Notes under the pieces: model-generated
Told to the model about the DNA's origin: nothing
What the model saw: only the letters and a program-made list of their open reading frames with translations
The model's database searches: none
Made by a program: the position numbers and the translations under genes
Source: Boletus sp. NGJ
Taxonomy: Eukaryota; Basidiomycota; Agaricomycetes; Boletales; Boletaceae
Assembly: GCA_019096195.1 (NCBI GenBank)
Contig: JAGTXK010000243.1
Coordinates: forward strand, 1 to 64,000
DNA length: 64,000 nt
Reading direction: 5' to 3'
Shown: piece after piece, positions 1 through 9,549 of the stretch
Position numbering within the stretch: the stretch's first letter is position 1
How the letters are laid out: every line of letters starts with the position of its first letter

Positions 1-141
1 TTAAAACCTTAATGGATAGAAAGCCAAGGGTCAGTGCTTTATTCCATACACCTATATGTTAGGGTAAGGATTAGGGAGTATTTGAGAATAACACGTTTAG
101 TGAAAAATGACCAAATATGCGGACAGTTTTTTGAGCCACTA
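1..141 (+). mobile_element. Right end of a Tc1-like transposon, cut by the window start
   Basis: The sequence closely matches the terminal inverted repeat of the complete element at 7189-8797. It ends in GAGCCACT followed by TA, the usual Tc1 target dinucleotide. It resembles the reverse complement of that element's left repeat more than its right repeat, so it is a sibling copy. No transposase is inside the window. Confidence 0.85.
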
Positions 142-330
142 TATTCAGTGAGGTGTATACCATCACTCTGGTCATGTGACAATCACATGCCATGTGCACT
201 TGAGGGGGACCATGGATTTCCTATAGATTAGCTTAGAGTCTGTTCATCCTCATTGATGAAGTGGAAAAAAAAAAAGATCAGATTAGATTTCAGTACAAGT
301 TTCAGACTTTTTTATTTTTGAAAGAGAAGG

Positions 331-1262
331 TGTTATGATAGTGGAAGGGGGTACATCCTTTTCTCTTCCTTCGCCCCCTCTCAGACTATGGGATGACCTC
401 CTCTTCGATTCCTATAACCAGGGATTCCCCCATGACACCTACACAAGCATTGCCCCACCCAGAACTCCCCTTCTAGGCGATGCCCATCTCAGCTGTGATA
501 CAGCCCCTTTTTCATTTCATTGATATATGTATTTCACCTCTGATCTGATCATAGACATTGCCTCCTTGGCTGTGCTCTCTCATACACAGCCTAGTAGTCC
601 AAATCCTCCATTTGATTGATGCCTTGATCTCTTATGGTAATATTCTAGTATTACCATATACAGTACACTATGAAGCCTGCCCTAGATTGGGGAGGCCTAT
701 ATATATGGGCATCTGCTCTTCATGTAAATCTAACCTAGATCTATACAACTTCCCATGTAATCTACCAAGCTTTCGGTTCCACTTCATCTCAGAAACCTGC
801 ACTCACTCTGGAGGTGATCACCACAGTGCTCATGATCGTTCTTCTCATCACTTCACACTTGTGTGGCCTTGTTACCATTAGGTCGTGTACCTAACCAACA
901 GCAACACCAATGCAGACAGAGGTCTGCCTGTCTAAGCCCAGGACTCCACCACTAGCAACCATATAAGTCCAGGACTCTGCCACCGGCAACCATATAGACC
1001 TGGGACTCCACCACCGGCCCTCACATATGATAGGTCTGCACCTCCACCGGACTGCACCACCATTGTCAAAGTCCAAGACTCTGCCATTGGTCATAGAGAA
1101 GGCTCCAATTCCAAGGGAGGCTCTACATAGAAGCTAGCCATTGGTCCCCAGTCCAAGGAACATTGGGCCTTGGGAAGTATTTTCCCCTCAAGTCTGGCTA
1201 GTCCAGTAATCAACCAGGTGGTTGATTACTCGGGAACGTGTCACTTGTTACCTGGCATAACA
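331..1262. mobile_element. Solo LTR (932 bp) with 5-bp target duplication
   Basis: The segment begins TGTTATG and ends CATAACA, a perfect terminal inverted repeat of the TG..CA class. It is flanked by GAAGG at 326-330 and again at 1263-1267. No retroelement coding sequence adjoins it, so it reads as a solo LTR left by recombination. A TATA-like run lies near 701-710. At about 935-1090 is a degenerate tandem array of roughly 30-bp units built on CCAGGACTC. The family (copia or gypsy) cannot be told from the LTR alone. Confidence 0.75.
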
Positions 1263-3545
1263 GAAGGCAATCAAACTGTTATTTGTAGTTAACAACTGAA
1301 AAAAATCTTGTACAAGTTTGAGTGGTTAAAAAGGTTAACCTGATGTCAATAGAGAACCATAATAAACAAAACAAGGAAATTTTTTTTTTTTCAGATAATG
1401 GACACAAGTTATCATAACAGAGACCATAATTTATAAAGCAAGTTCACACCTTTTGATGGGACAAGGATTTCCTTCCATGACCCCATCCTCTTTTCTCTTA
1501 CTCTTTGAAAGCAAGCAAAATAAGATAAATATTTTTAACAATGAGAGTGCACATATGTTAGATAAATCCCTGTCAGTTGACTTAGTAGACAAACAAATGA
1601 TGTGCTTGAGATTGAGAAAGACTTTCAACTGTCTTCTTGATGACCCCTTTTTGTCAATGAGGAGAGCCATCTTTACTTCAGCTTCCTCATTCTGTTAATT
1701 CAAGATTATGGATTTTTTGCAAATGATTGTCATCCATAACACAAAAGATGGACTAGGGCTGAGCTAGATTCCATTTACCCTTCACATTGTCTAACCAACT
1801 CTTTTGATTAATCACTTGTTGGCTAGATGCATAATCTGCATCAAAAGCCTAATATTTATCAGTATTGAAATATTCAATCCAGGAGGCACACACTTTCATA
1901 AAAACCCATCATTTAAGTCTGAGGTTTTTTCTGGAGTGTGTGACTAGCTAGTGTGCAAATAGCATTTAGACTGTTGGGTTGCACATCCCAAGCTTCTTGA
2001 TTTTTCCTGCCATTAATGACAAGTTTTTGGAAGGCTCAGTGTGCAGTGTGAAGATTGCTGACATTATATGATAGTGAATTTTTGATAACAACATGTCAGA
2101 ATACAAACATTACATACCCATCCCAATCTCTAAATGTGCATAAACCAACTGTGTGCATAACCCATGAAGTCAAATGCTTATGGTTCAAAAATCCTCATCT
2201 TTATTTGTTTCCAGTTTGTATCAATCATTTTCATCCAATGTGGGTCAATTATGAATGGATCATCAATCACTGTAACTTTTTTTAACAGATTGTTAATGGG
2301 TGATTCTAAGTTTAGTGTGTTAGAACAAGGATTGATTTCATGACTTGATGAGGGTCAATTGAGCATTGTTCCATTTTTTGTAAATGAGCATGGCAACTGA
2401 ATCTGCAAGATATGACATTGAATGGTTGTAAGGGTGTGGGAGGGTTGAAAATATGTGGCATTCATTGTACTGTATATATCTAGGTTACAGTGCCTTTCTG
2501 CTTAGTGGCTGTGTTATCTTTCTATTTATGATAATGGTTTTCTGCTTAGTGCTACTACCACTTATGGTACCTATTGGCAAAGGGGTCTCTTTCCCACTCA
2601 GAATAGGTTTTAGGTGATCTTTCCTTAAATATCCTTTTGAGAGGAAGAAGATAAGATGGGTCTTGCAGTCAAATCTTGCCTCCTTTTATACTATTCTACT
2701 GGAGGCTGTGTTGATTCCAGATTTATTCTCTTGTCTTGAGCCATTGGTGCCTCTAGAGGAGAGTACATCCAATTTGGATTAGTTATGACTTAAGTGGAAA
2801 TTATAATGACTTATAAAGCTATGCTGACTCACATTGATTTAGCCTAACCTGTTCTGTGCTAGCTGAATCTGGAATGTGAAATGAGTATATGTGAATATTT
2901 GTGCATTTATAATCAAGGCTATGATTGGATGGCAGTTTTGGCAGCATCCTAAGCAAGGCAAGGGTTATGTGATTATGCTGTGTGGATGTGAGAATAAAGA
3001 TACCAGTCACAGAATTAAAGAATACATATGTATCTATTAGCACCCCTCTATACCCTCGCACTACCTATAGATGATATATTCACCTATCATTCACCAAACT
3101 TCATCCCAGCCTTACCTTGCATACATCTAGAATAGCCACTCATCGTACCCTCCCTCGTATGATACACCACACCATCGCTCATACCCATGTACACCTTCAT
3201 TAACAGTACCCTCATCGTACCCGTTATATACTATGATACCAAGTAGCCCCATGGCTAACCCCGGTGTTCATCGCCACAAGCATAGGCCCACATGCCTCTA
3301 AACTGCCACACTCCGTGGACATACCTGAAGCAGTGCTTGGTACCCACACAAGGACTGTAGACCATACCTGACGCAGTGCTTGGTATACTACACAAGTACT
3401 AATCAGGAGTTTACCTCCAGATCCTCAACTCCTCCACCTGACTCTCGATTCTGATCAGCCTGACCGGAACCACTCTGAGCCTTCCGAGTATTCTGAGCCT
3501 TCCGACCAGAACCACCCCTGGAACCCTCCAGAAGCCCTCTACTTA
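1263..3545. other. AT-rich stretch with no recognisable gene
   Basis: No open reading frame here has a recognisable domain, and short frames on both strands are scattered without codon bias. Positions 1263-3050 are CpG-poor like the neighbouring old repeats. Positions 3060-3545 are richer in C and in CpG and look like a different, younger sequence. No terminal repeats were found to define an element. Confidence 0.5.
3319..3400. repeat. Two tandem copies of a 43-bp unit
   Basis: The unit contains CATACCTGA and GCAGTGCTTGGTA. It occurs at about 3319-3357 and 3362-3400 with a few differences. It lies just left of the Tc1-like element. No function is apparent. Confidence 0.6.
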
Positions 3546-3757
3546 CAGTGGCTCAAAAAAGTGTCCCAATGTTTGGCTATTTTGCAAAGACTTGACATTT
3601 GCAAAAGAACCAAAAGGTATTAGCTCTAACCCTTGCTGGGCCATTGATAGCCCTAATCCTTGCCCTGAAGATGGGCCCTTAGTCATGTGAGTTGGTTGTC
3701 ATGGTACTGAGTTATAGCCATATTAAAAGGATATGTCATTGGGACACTTATTTGACC
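3546..3757 (+). repeat. Left long terminal inverted repeat of the 3.5-5.1 kb Tc1-like element
   Basis: It is the inverted partner of 4931-5144. The motif GCTCAAAAAAGTGTCCCAAT lies at the outer edge, and a near copy lies in inverted orientation at the inner edge (about 3736-3757). The repeat is thus itself bounded by inverted copies of the likely transposase site. It also contains telomere-like CTAACCC. Confidence 0.85.
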
Positions 3758-3896
3758 CTGATATTATCAACTATCATTTAGTAAATAACATAAGGTTCTG
3801 ATGGATGCTGTGCTTCAACCCTGTCTGATTATGTCACTTACATAACTCCAAATGGTATAAAGAGCAGAGATACCATTCAGCCAACCCTACTTCATT

Positions 3897-4913
3897 ATGA
3901 AATCCACTCCCTCCTCTGCTAGAGCCAATATTCTTTTTCTCTCTGAATCTGGCCTTTCTACTAGGCAAATATCATTCCAAACTGGTCTGGGGAAGTCTAC
4001 TGTGGCCAGGGTTATCAAGGAGATCCACCCAGGCAAGGAAAACATCAAATTAGGATGTCCTTCTAAACTTTCTCCTACTGATAAAAGGAGAATTGTCTCT
4101 AGTATTACCTCTGGCAAAGTTGAAAATGCTGTCCAGGCCACCCATCTCATCAATTCTGCTCTCTCTTCTCCTGTCTCTGCTCAAACTGTTAGGAATGTTC
4201 TCAAGTCTGCATCTCTCAAGGCTGTAGTCAAGAAAAAGAAGCCACTCTTGTCTGTGAAGCATAGGCAACATAGGCTAGCCTTTGCTCTCAAGCACCAACA
4301 TTGGACTGTGGAGGACTGGACTAGGGTTATATGGTCAGATGAAACCAAGATCAACAGGATTGGGTCAGATGGAAGGAAGTATGTATGGAAATTGGCAGGA
4401 AAGTCTTTGCAAGACAAGGAAGTTCAGGGAACAGTAAAGTTTGGAGGAGGTTCCTTGATGGTTTGGGGATGCATGAGTTGGAGTGGAGTGGGGATTCTTG
4501 CAGAGGTTGAAGGGAGGATGAATGCTGAGCAGTATGTCTCCATTTTGGAGGATAATCTGCTTCCTTCCATGGAAAATTCTGGAATTCCTGAAGAGAGCAT
4601 TATCTTTCAACAAGATAATGACCCCAAGCACACCTCTAAAAGAGCCAAGGAGTGGCTGGAATCTCAAGGGATCAAGCTTCTTGACTGGCCAGCACAATCT
4701 CCAGACCTTAATCCCATTGAACATCTCTGGCAAATCCTCAAAAAAAAACTCAATAGCTATACAACACCACCAAAAGGAGTATGGGAGCTTTGGGAGAGAA
4801 TTGAAGTGGAGTGGGGGAAGATAGAGGTTGAGGAGTGTCAAGGATTGATAGAGAGTATGCCTAGAGGACTAGAGGCAGTGATAAAAGCAAAGGGAGGGCA
4901 TACAAAGTACTAA
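3897..4913 (+). CDS. Tc1/mariner-family transposase, DD34E
   Basis: This is an open frame of 338 residues, the normal length for Tc1 transposases, which cut and rejoin their own element ends. The N-terminal part (about 5-45, SGLSTRQISFQTGLGKSTV) is a helix-turn-helix for binding the terminal repeats, followed by a second such region near 55-105. The catalytic triad is visible: D148 in WSDETK, D240 in FQQDNDPKHTS and E275 in SPDLNPIEHLW, with 34 residues between the last two. All arginines use AGA or AGG, as the frame has no CpG. No intron is needed. It is closely related to the protein at 7551-8567. Confidence 0.93.
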   Translation: MKSTPSSARANILFLSESGLSTRQISFQTGLGKSTVARVIKEIHPGKENIKLGCPSKLSPTDKRRIVSSITSGKVENAVQATHLINSALSSPVSAQTVRNVLKSASLKAVVKKKKPLLSVKHRQHRLAFALKHQHWTVEDWTRVIWSDETKINRIGSDGRKYVWKLAGKSLQDKEVQGTVKFGGGSLMVWGCMSWSGVGILAEVEGRMNAEQYVSILEDNLLPSMENSGIPEESIIFQQDNDPKHTSKRAKEWLESQGIKLLDWPAQSPDLNPIEHLWQILKKKLNSYTTPPKGVWELWERIEVEWGKIEVEECQGLIESMPRGLEAVIKAKGGHTKY

Positions 4914-4930
4914 ATTGAAGAATAGAAATG

Positions 4931-5144
4931 TTGCTCAAAAAAGTGTCCCAATGACATGTCACTTTAATATGGCTATATCTCAGTGCCATGACAACCAACT
5001 CACATGACTAAGGGCTCATCTTCAGGGCAAGGATTAGGGCTATCAATGGCCCAGCAAGGGTTAGGGCTAATACCTTTTGGTTCTTTTGCAAATGTCAAGC
5101 CTTTGCAAAATAGCCAAACATTGGGACACTTTTTTGAGCCACTG
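4931..5144 (-). repeat. Right long terminal inverted repeat of the 3.5-5.1 kb Tc1-like element
   Basis: It mirrors 3546-3757 with a few percent divergence. The outer site ends at 5144 and an inverted copy of it opens the repeat at 4931. It contains GGGTTAGGG, a telomere-like nonamer. Confidence 0.85.
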
Positions 5145-7188
5145 TATGTACAGATCATGCTCACCTTAAAGGATGAACCACTTAATGAGGTCCTATACAG
5201 TACTCAACAACAGCTGAACAAGTCTGGAAAAAGTTAAACAAACACTACAAGGGCAAAGGTCATCAGACTATAGTATACCTCATAGGCAAGCTATTCTGAG
5301 GAACCCTATCTGACAAGTCTGAGATGGAACCACAGCTAAATCTCATGTGACAGAAGGCCTACATGATGAAATCTTTAGGTCAATCCCTTGATGACTTGCT
5401 CATGGTCATAGCCATTGTAATATCCCTTCTATCTTTTTACTCAACTCTTCGAACCATATTGATGTCAACTACCAACAAACTCTCTGTCAACTCCATGGTG
5501 TTACAAATCCTAGTAGAGGAAAAGTTCCAAAAGACAACATAGTTAGCACTCATCACAAAGGAACCTAACTCACAGAAGTTGAATAATAAGCCACAGAAGA
5601 GTGGAAAAGAGAAATCAAAAGATGAAAAGAAAAGAAAGAAGTGTAAACACTATGGAAAATTACATGGTGGAGAGTGTTGGAAGAAGATGGCAGAAGACAC
5701 TGCTAAGAACATGTCTCTCTCTTCCAACACTAAGAAGGACAAACCTAAGAACCTGAAGGAGAAGTCAGAGTTAACAGCACACATTGCAAATGTAGTATCA
5801 CACGATGCACCTCCTTTACAGCTCTTCATGGCAAGTCAGTCTAACAGCCACTTTACCTCCTTCAAATGGATTGTCAACTCAGGCACATCTGCCAACATGA
5901 TGTGTCAGTACTCATGGTTTATGACATTCCATCCACTCATACCTCCCCAACCTGTCACCATTGGAGACAGACACTCTATACATGCTACAGACATTGGACA
6001 AGTCTGCATAGACATTGATATTGGAAACCAAAAGACCCATGAAACGATCCTACAGGACATATACTATATCCAAAAGCTAGATGGAAATTTGCTGACAGTA
6101 CTACATCTAGCCAGCAAGGGATTCACTATATCTTTTAGTAAAACCAAATGTTGCATCTCCAAAGATGGCATGCTTGCCACCCTAGTATGCAAGCAAAACT
6201 TTCTATATGTCCTCCAGGCTGTCCCTCAAATACATGAAATTGCTCAGATTGTCCATGATCCATCCCCCTACCTTGATCTGGACACACTGCTCAAGCTCAT
6301 ATGGCAAAAGCAACTACATCTAAAGCTTCATTAGAAATATGGCACAAATAACTAGGTCATGTACACTTCAACTCCATGCTGAAACTATTTCAAGAGGAAA
6401 TGGTCAGTGGAATGGAGATAATGGACCTGATGATTCATGACAAGACTTGCAAGGCATGTCTAGAAGGCAAGCAGCATCATGAGCCTATAATACAGAAGTC
6501 AATGGTTGAAAACCCATGTCTCCTTCACTGGACATACTCTGATGTATGTGGACCAATGCCAACATTATCCCAAACTGGACACTCATACTTTGTAACCTAC
6601 ATTGATGGATTTTCACATCATATCATGGTAAAACTGTTAAAAACAAAAGATGAAGTACTCCAGACAAAGGCATATCTTGAACATGCCAAAATGGTTACTG
6701 GAGAGTGAGTAAACCTCTTTAGATCTGATGGAGGCAGAGAATATGAATTGAAGTCTTTCCAGAATCACTTGATGAAGAAGGGAATCCACCACAAAAAGTC
6801 CAATGCCTACACTCCATAAGAGAATGGCATCAGCAAACAGATGAATTGAACACTTGTAGAAAGCACACGTTTAATGCTATGTGATGCTGGATTACCAAAC
6901 TCATACTGGGGCAATGCAGTCCTATATGCAGCACACATAATAAATCAAGTACCAACATGTGCAATCAACAGCAATATCATGCCATACGAACATTTCACTG
7001 AAAACAAACTGTCAGTCACCCACCTCTGAACTTTTGGATGCAAAGCAAATATACACATATCTGACGAAAAGCACCAGAAACTTGATCCGAAATTGCTTGA
7101 ATGTATTTATCTCAGTTATGCTGAAAATCACAGCACATTTGTATGTCTGCACCGTCCAATAGGTCGAATTCTAGAATCCAGGGATATA

Positions 7189-7403
7189 CAGTGGCTCAAA
7201 AAACTGTCCGCGTGTTTGGTCATTTTTCACTAAACGTGTTATTCTCAAATACTCCCTAATCCTTACCCTAACATATAGGTGTATGGACTAAAGCACTGAC
7301 CCTTGGCTTTCTATCCATTAAGGTTTTAAGACATATGAATAAGAATTGATGAACTGGCAGCCATTTCAAAACAATGACTCATTCGGACAGTTTTTTGACT
7401 CTA
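7189..7403 (+). repeat. Left long terminal inverted repeat of the 7.2-8.8 kb Tc1-like element
   Basis: Its partner is 8583-8797. The outer site GGCTCAAAAAACTGTCCG recurs in inverted orientation at the inner edge as a GAGTCAAAAAACTGTCCG variant (about 7383-7403). Confidence 0.85.
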
Positions 7404-7550
7404 AGTTTTGATTACATATATTGGACCCTAGCATGCTGTAATATGATTACATATATTTGGTAAGACTTCTATTATGTCACCATTATGTAACTGAGTGTCA
7501 GACAACATATATAAACCCCATCATTCCATGTTTATTTTTCCACCATCACC

Positions 7551-8567
7551 ATGAAATCCATTTCCATCTCTCAAAGAAACAATATCATCTCTCTCTCCTC
7601 TCATGGGCTTTCCTCTAGGAAAATCTCTGCCCAAACTGGCCTAGAGAAGTCTACAGTATGCCAAGTGCTTCAGGAACTCCAGCCAGAGAAGACTAGGCTT
7701 CTTGGTGGCTGTCCTTCCAAGCTTACCTCTACCAACAAAAGAGCTATTGTTCAGCAAATTATTACTGGCAAGGCCAGGGATGCTGTTCATGCTGCCCAAT
7801 ACATCAATGCCATTATTGATACCCCTGTCTGTCCTCAGACTGTTAGAAATACTCTCAAGGAAGCCTCCTTAAAGGCTGTGGTAAAGAAGAAAAAGCCACT
7901 GCTTTCTAGTGGTCACAAGAAAAGAAGATTAGCCTTTGCTCTCAAGTACCAGCATTGGACTGTGGAGGACTGGAAGAGAGTTATATGGTCAGATGAGACC
8001 AAGATCAATAGGATTGGGTCAGATGGGCAAGAGTATGTGTGGAAAAAGAAAGGAGAGGGGCTAATTGCTAGAGAGGTCCAAGGCACAGTCAAGTTTGGAG
8101 GTCATTCACTGATGGTATGGGGCTGCATAGGGTGGAATAGAGTGGGGATTTTGAGTGAGGTGGAGGGGAGAATGGATGCTGAACAGTATGTGGCCATATT
8201 GGAGCAGGGGTTGCTGCAAAGCATGGAGAAATCTGGAATTCCAGAAGATGACATTATCTTTCAACAAGATAATGATCCCAAGCATACCTCTAAAAGAGCC
8301 CAAAGATGGTTTGAAGAGCAAGAAATCAAGCTTCTGGACTGGCCTGCACAATCTCCAGACCTTAATCCCATTGAACATGCTTGGAATCACCTCAAGAGAT
8401 GCCTCTCAGGTTATAAAAATGCTTCTACAGGTGTTCATCAATTGTGGGAAAGAGTAGTGGAGCAGTGGGGAAAGATTGATGAGAAACAGTGTCAGAAATG
8501 GATAGAAAGTACGCCTAGAAGGATTGAAGCAGTTATCAAGGCCAAAGGAGCTCATACCAAGTACTAG
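7551..8567 (+). CDS. Tc1/mariner-family transposase, DD34E (second subfamily)
   Basis: This is an open frame of 338 residues with no intron, complete for a Tc1 transposase. Two helix-turn-helix regions cover about residues 1-105. The catalytic residues sit in WSDETK (D148), FQQDNDPKHTS (D240) and SPDLNPIEHAW (E275), spaced as DD34E. Identity to the protein at 3897-4913 is roughly 60 percent by eye, highest over the catalytic core. The frame holds a single CpG (near 8510). Upstream, 7405-7550 has AT-rich sequence with a TATATAAA-like run at about 7507-7514 that may serve as promoter. Confidence 0.93.
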   Translation: MKSISISQRNNIISLSSHGLSSRKISAQTGLEKSTVCQVLQELQPEKTRLLGGCPSKLTSTNKRAIVQQIITGKARDAVHAAQYINAIIDTPVCPQTVRNTLKEASLKAVVKKKKPLLSSGHKKRRLAFALKYQHWTVEDWKRVIWSDETKINRIGSDGQEYVWKKKGEGLIAREVQGTVKFGGHSLMVWGCIGWNRVGILSEVEGRMDAEQYVAILEQGLLQSMEKSGIPEDDIIFQQDNDPKHTSKRAQRWFEEQEIKLLDWPAQSPDLNPIEHAWNHLKRCLSGYKNASTGVHQLWERVVEQWGKIDEKQCQKWIESTPRRIEAVIKAKGAHTKY

Positions 8568-8582
8568 ATACCTAGATAAATT

Positions 8583-8797
8583 TAGAGTCAAAAAACTGTC
8601 CGAATGAGTTATTGTTTTGAAATGGCTGCCAGTTCATCAATTCTTATTCATATGTCTTAAAACCTTGGTGGATAGAAAGCCAAGGGTCAGTGCTTTATTT
8701 CATACACCTATATGTTAGGGTAAGGGTTAGGGGTTATTGGGGAATAACACGTTTAGTGAAAAATGACCAAACATGTGGACAGTTTTTTGAGCCACTG
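8583..8797 (-). repeat. Right long terminal inverted repeat of the 7.2-8.8 kb Tc1-like element
   Basis: It mirrors 7189-7403. At about 8717-8743 it contains GGGTAAGGGTTAGGGG and a further GGGG, giving four G-runs. This is a possible G-quadruplex that resembles telomere repeats. The left repeat lacks the full set of G-runs. Confidence 0.85.
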
Positions 8798-8981
8798 TAT
8801 GTTGTTCATTCCTGAGCCCCACCATAAAGATCAAGAACTTTGTGCCTAAGTGAATGGATGATTTGGAACTGTGGACTGCTTTCAATGGCTGCAAGTCTAC
8901 TGCAAGGAATATGAATACTCCATCTGTATTCCTTGAGAAGTACATCATTGCCATCCATCCTAATCCACTCTTCTAGGCATG

Positions 8982-9549
8982 TGTTAAGAACAAGAACTCT
9001 GAAGGAACTCCAAAGTACCAGAGTTGACTGAGGGTGTTGGGACTTGGCTTCACCTTATGTGGTGCACCCTTGCTCAAGTCTGATGTCCCAGATTTCAAGG
9101 ACATAGGAAGATCAGAGGTATGGACTTGACATGGTCAAATGTCAAGTCAAGCAGAGGTTAGAGTGAGTCATTAAGACTCAGATGGAGGACAGGAGTGATG
9201 TTCAGAGTTGATATTCAAACTGAGTCTACAGGAGTTGTATCGAGGGTTTATATACAAACAGAATGAAGATATTAGTAACAGAGTTTGTAAGGTATGATGA
9301 GTAACAGAACGGAGTTGATACCTTGCTGGAGCAGTGCTTTTAAGCGAAACAGACACTGGATTGGAGGTATGAACAGAGCAGGACTAGGACAGATGAGGAA
9401 GCATAGGTATATATGAATGAAGAGATGAGATTACTATAATGTAGGACATACAAGTCTGAGGGCACAGAAGCATGTTCTGAGAGAGAGCGCACTGGAGTTG
9501 TGGGCAGAAGTCCAGAGTTGGACTTGTCAGATTTATACAGGATATAACA
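8982..9549 (-). repeat. Downstream (3') LTR of the gypsy element
   Basis: It begins TGTTAAGAAC and ends GGATATAACA on the plus strand, 568 bp. It pairs with 16249-16805 and shares the outer target duplication GCATG. Confidence 0.85.

Larger units (their letters stand above)
3546..5144 (+). mobile_element. Complete Tc1/mariner-like transposon, 1599 bp
   Basis: The element runs from CAGTGGCTC at 3546 to GAGCCACTG at 5144 and is flanked by TA at 3544-3545 and 5145-5146. It carries long terminal inverted repeats of about 212 bp and one uninterrupted transposase on the plus strand. The two repeats differ at only a few percent of positions by eye, so insertion looks moderately young. I find no CpG dinucleotide anywhere in the element. 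An open transposase and two good ends mean it could still be mobile. Confidence 0.92.
7189..8797 (+). mobile_element. Complete Tc1/mariner-like transposon, 1609 bp, inside the copia remnant
   Basis: The element starts CAGTGGCTC at 7189 and ends GAGCCACTG at 8797, flanked by TA (7187-7188 and 8798-8799). The inverted repeats are about 215 bp and differ by roughly 8 percent by eye. Copia-like sequence lies on both sides, so it inserted into that retroelement. One open transposase is present. The repeats share the outer GGCTCAAAAAA motif with the element at 3546-5144 but otherwise belong to a separate subfamily. Confidence 0.93.
5147..8976 (+). mobile_element. Ty1/copia retrotransposon remnant, interrupted by a Tc1-like element
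   Basis: Plus-strand fragments show copia features in the normal order. First comes gag-like sequence (about 5150-5570). A lysine-rich zinc-knuckle-like segment and the protease/pre-integrase region follow (5579-6334), then integrase core sequence (6376-7160). Copia-like sequence resumes for about 180 bp after the Tc1-like element ends at 8797. The coding region is broken in several places, the reverse transcriptase part was not identified, and no LTR pair was found. The element is old and CpG-poor. The gypsy element at 8982 inserted into its right part. Confidence 0.75.
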
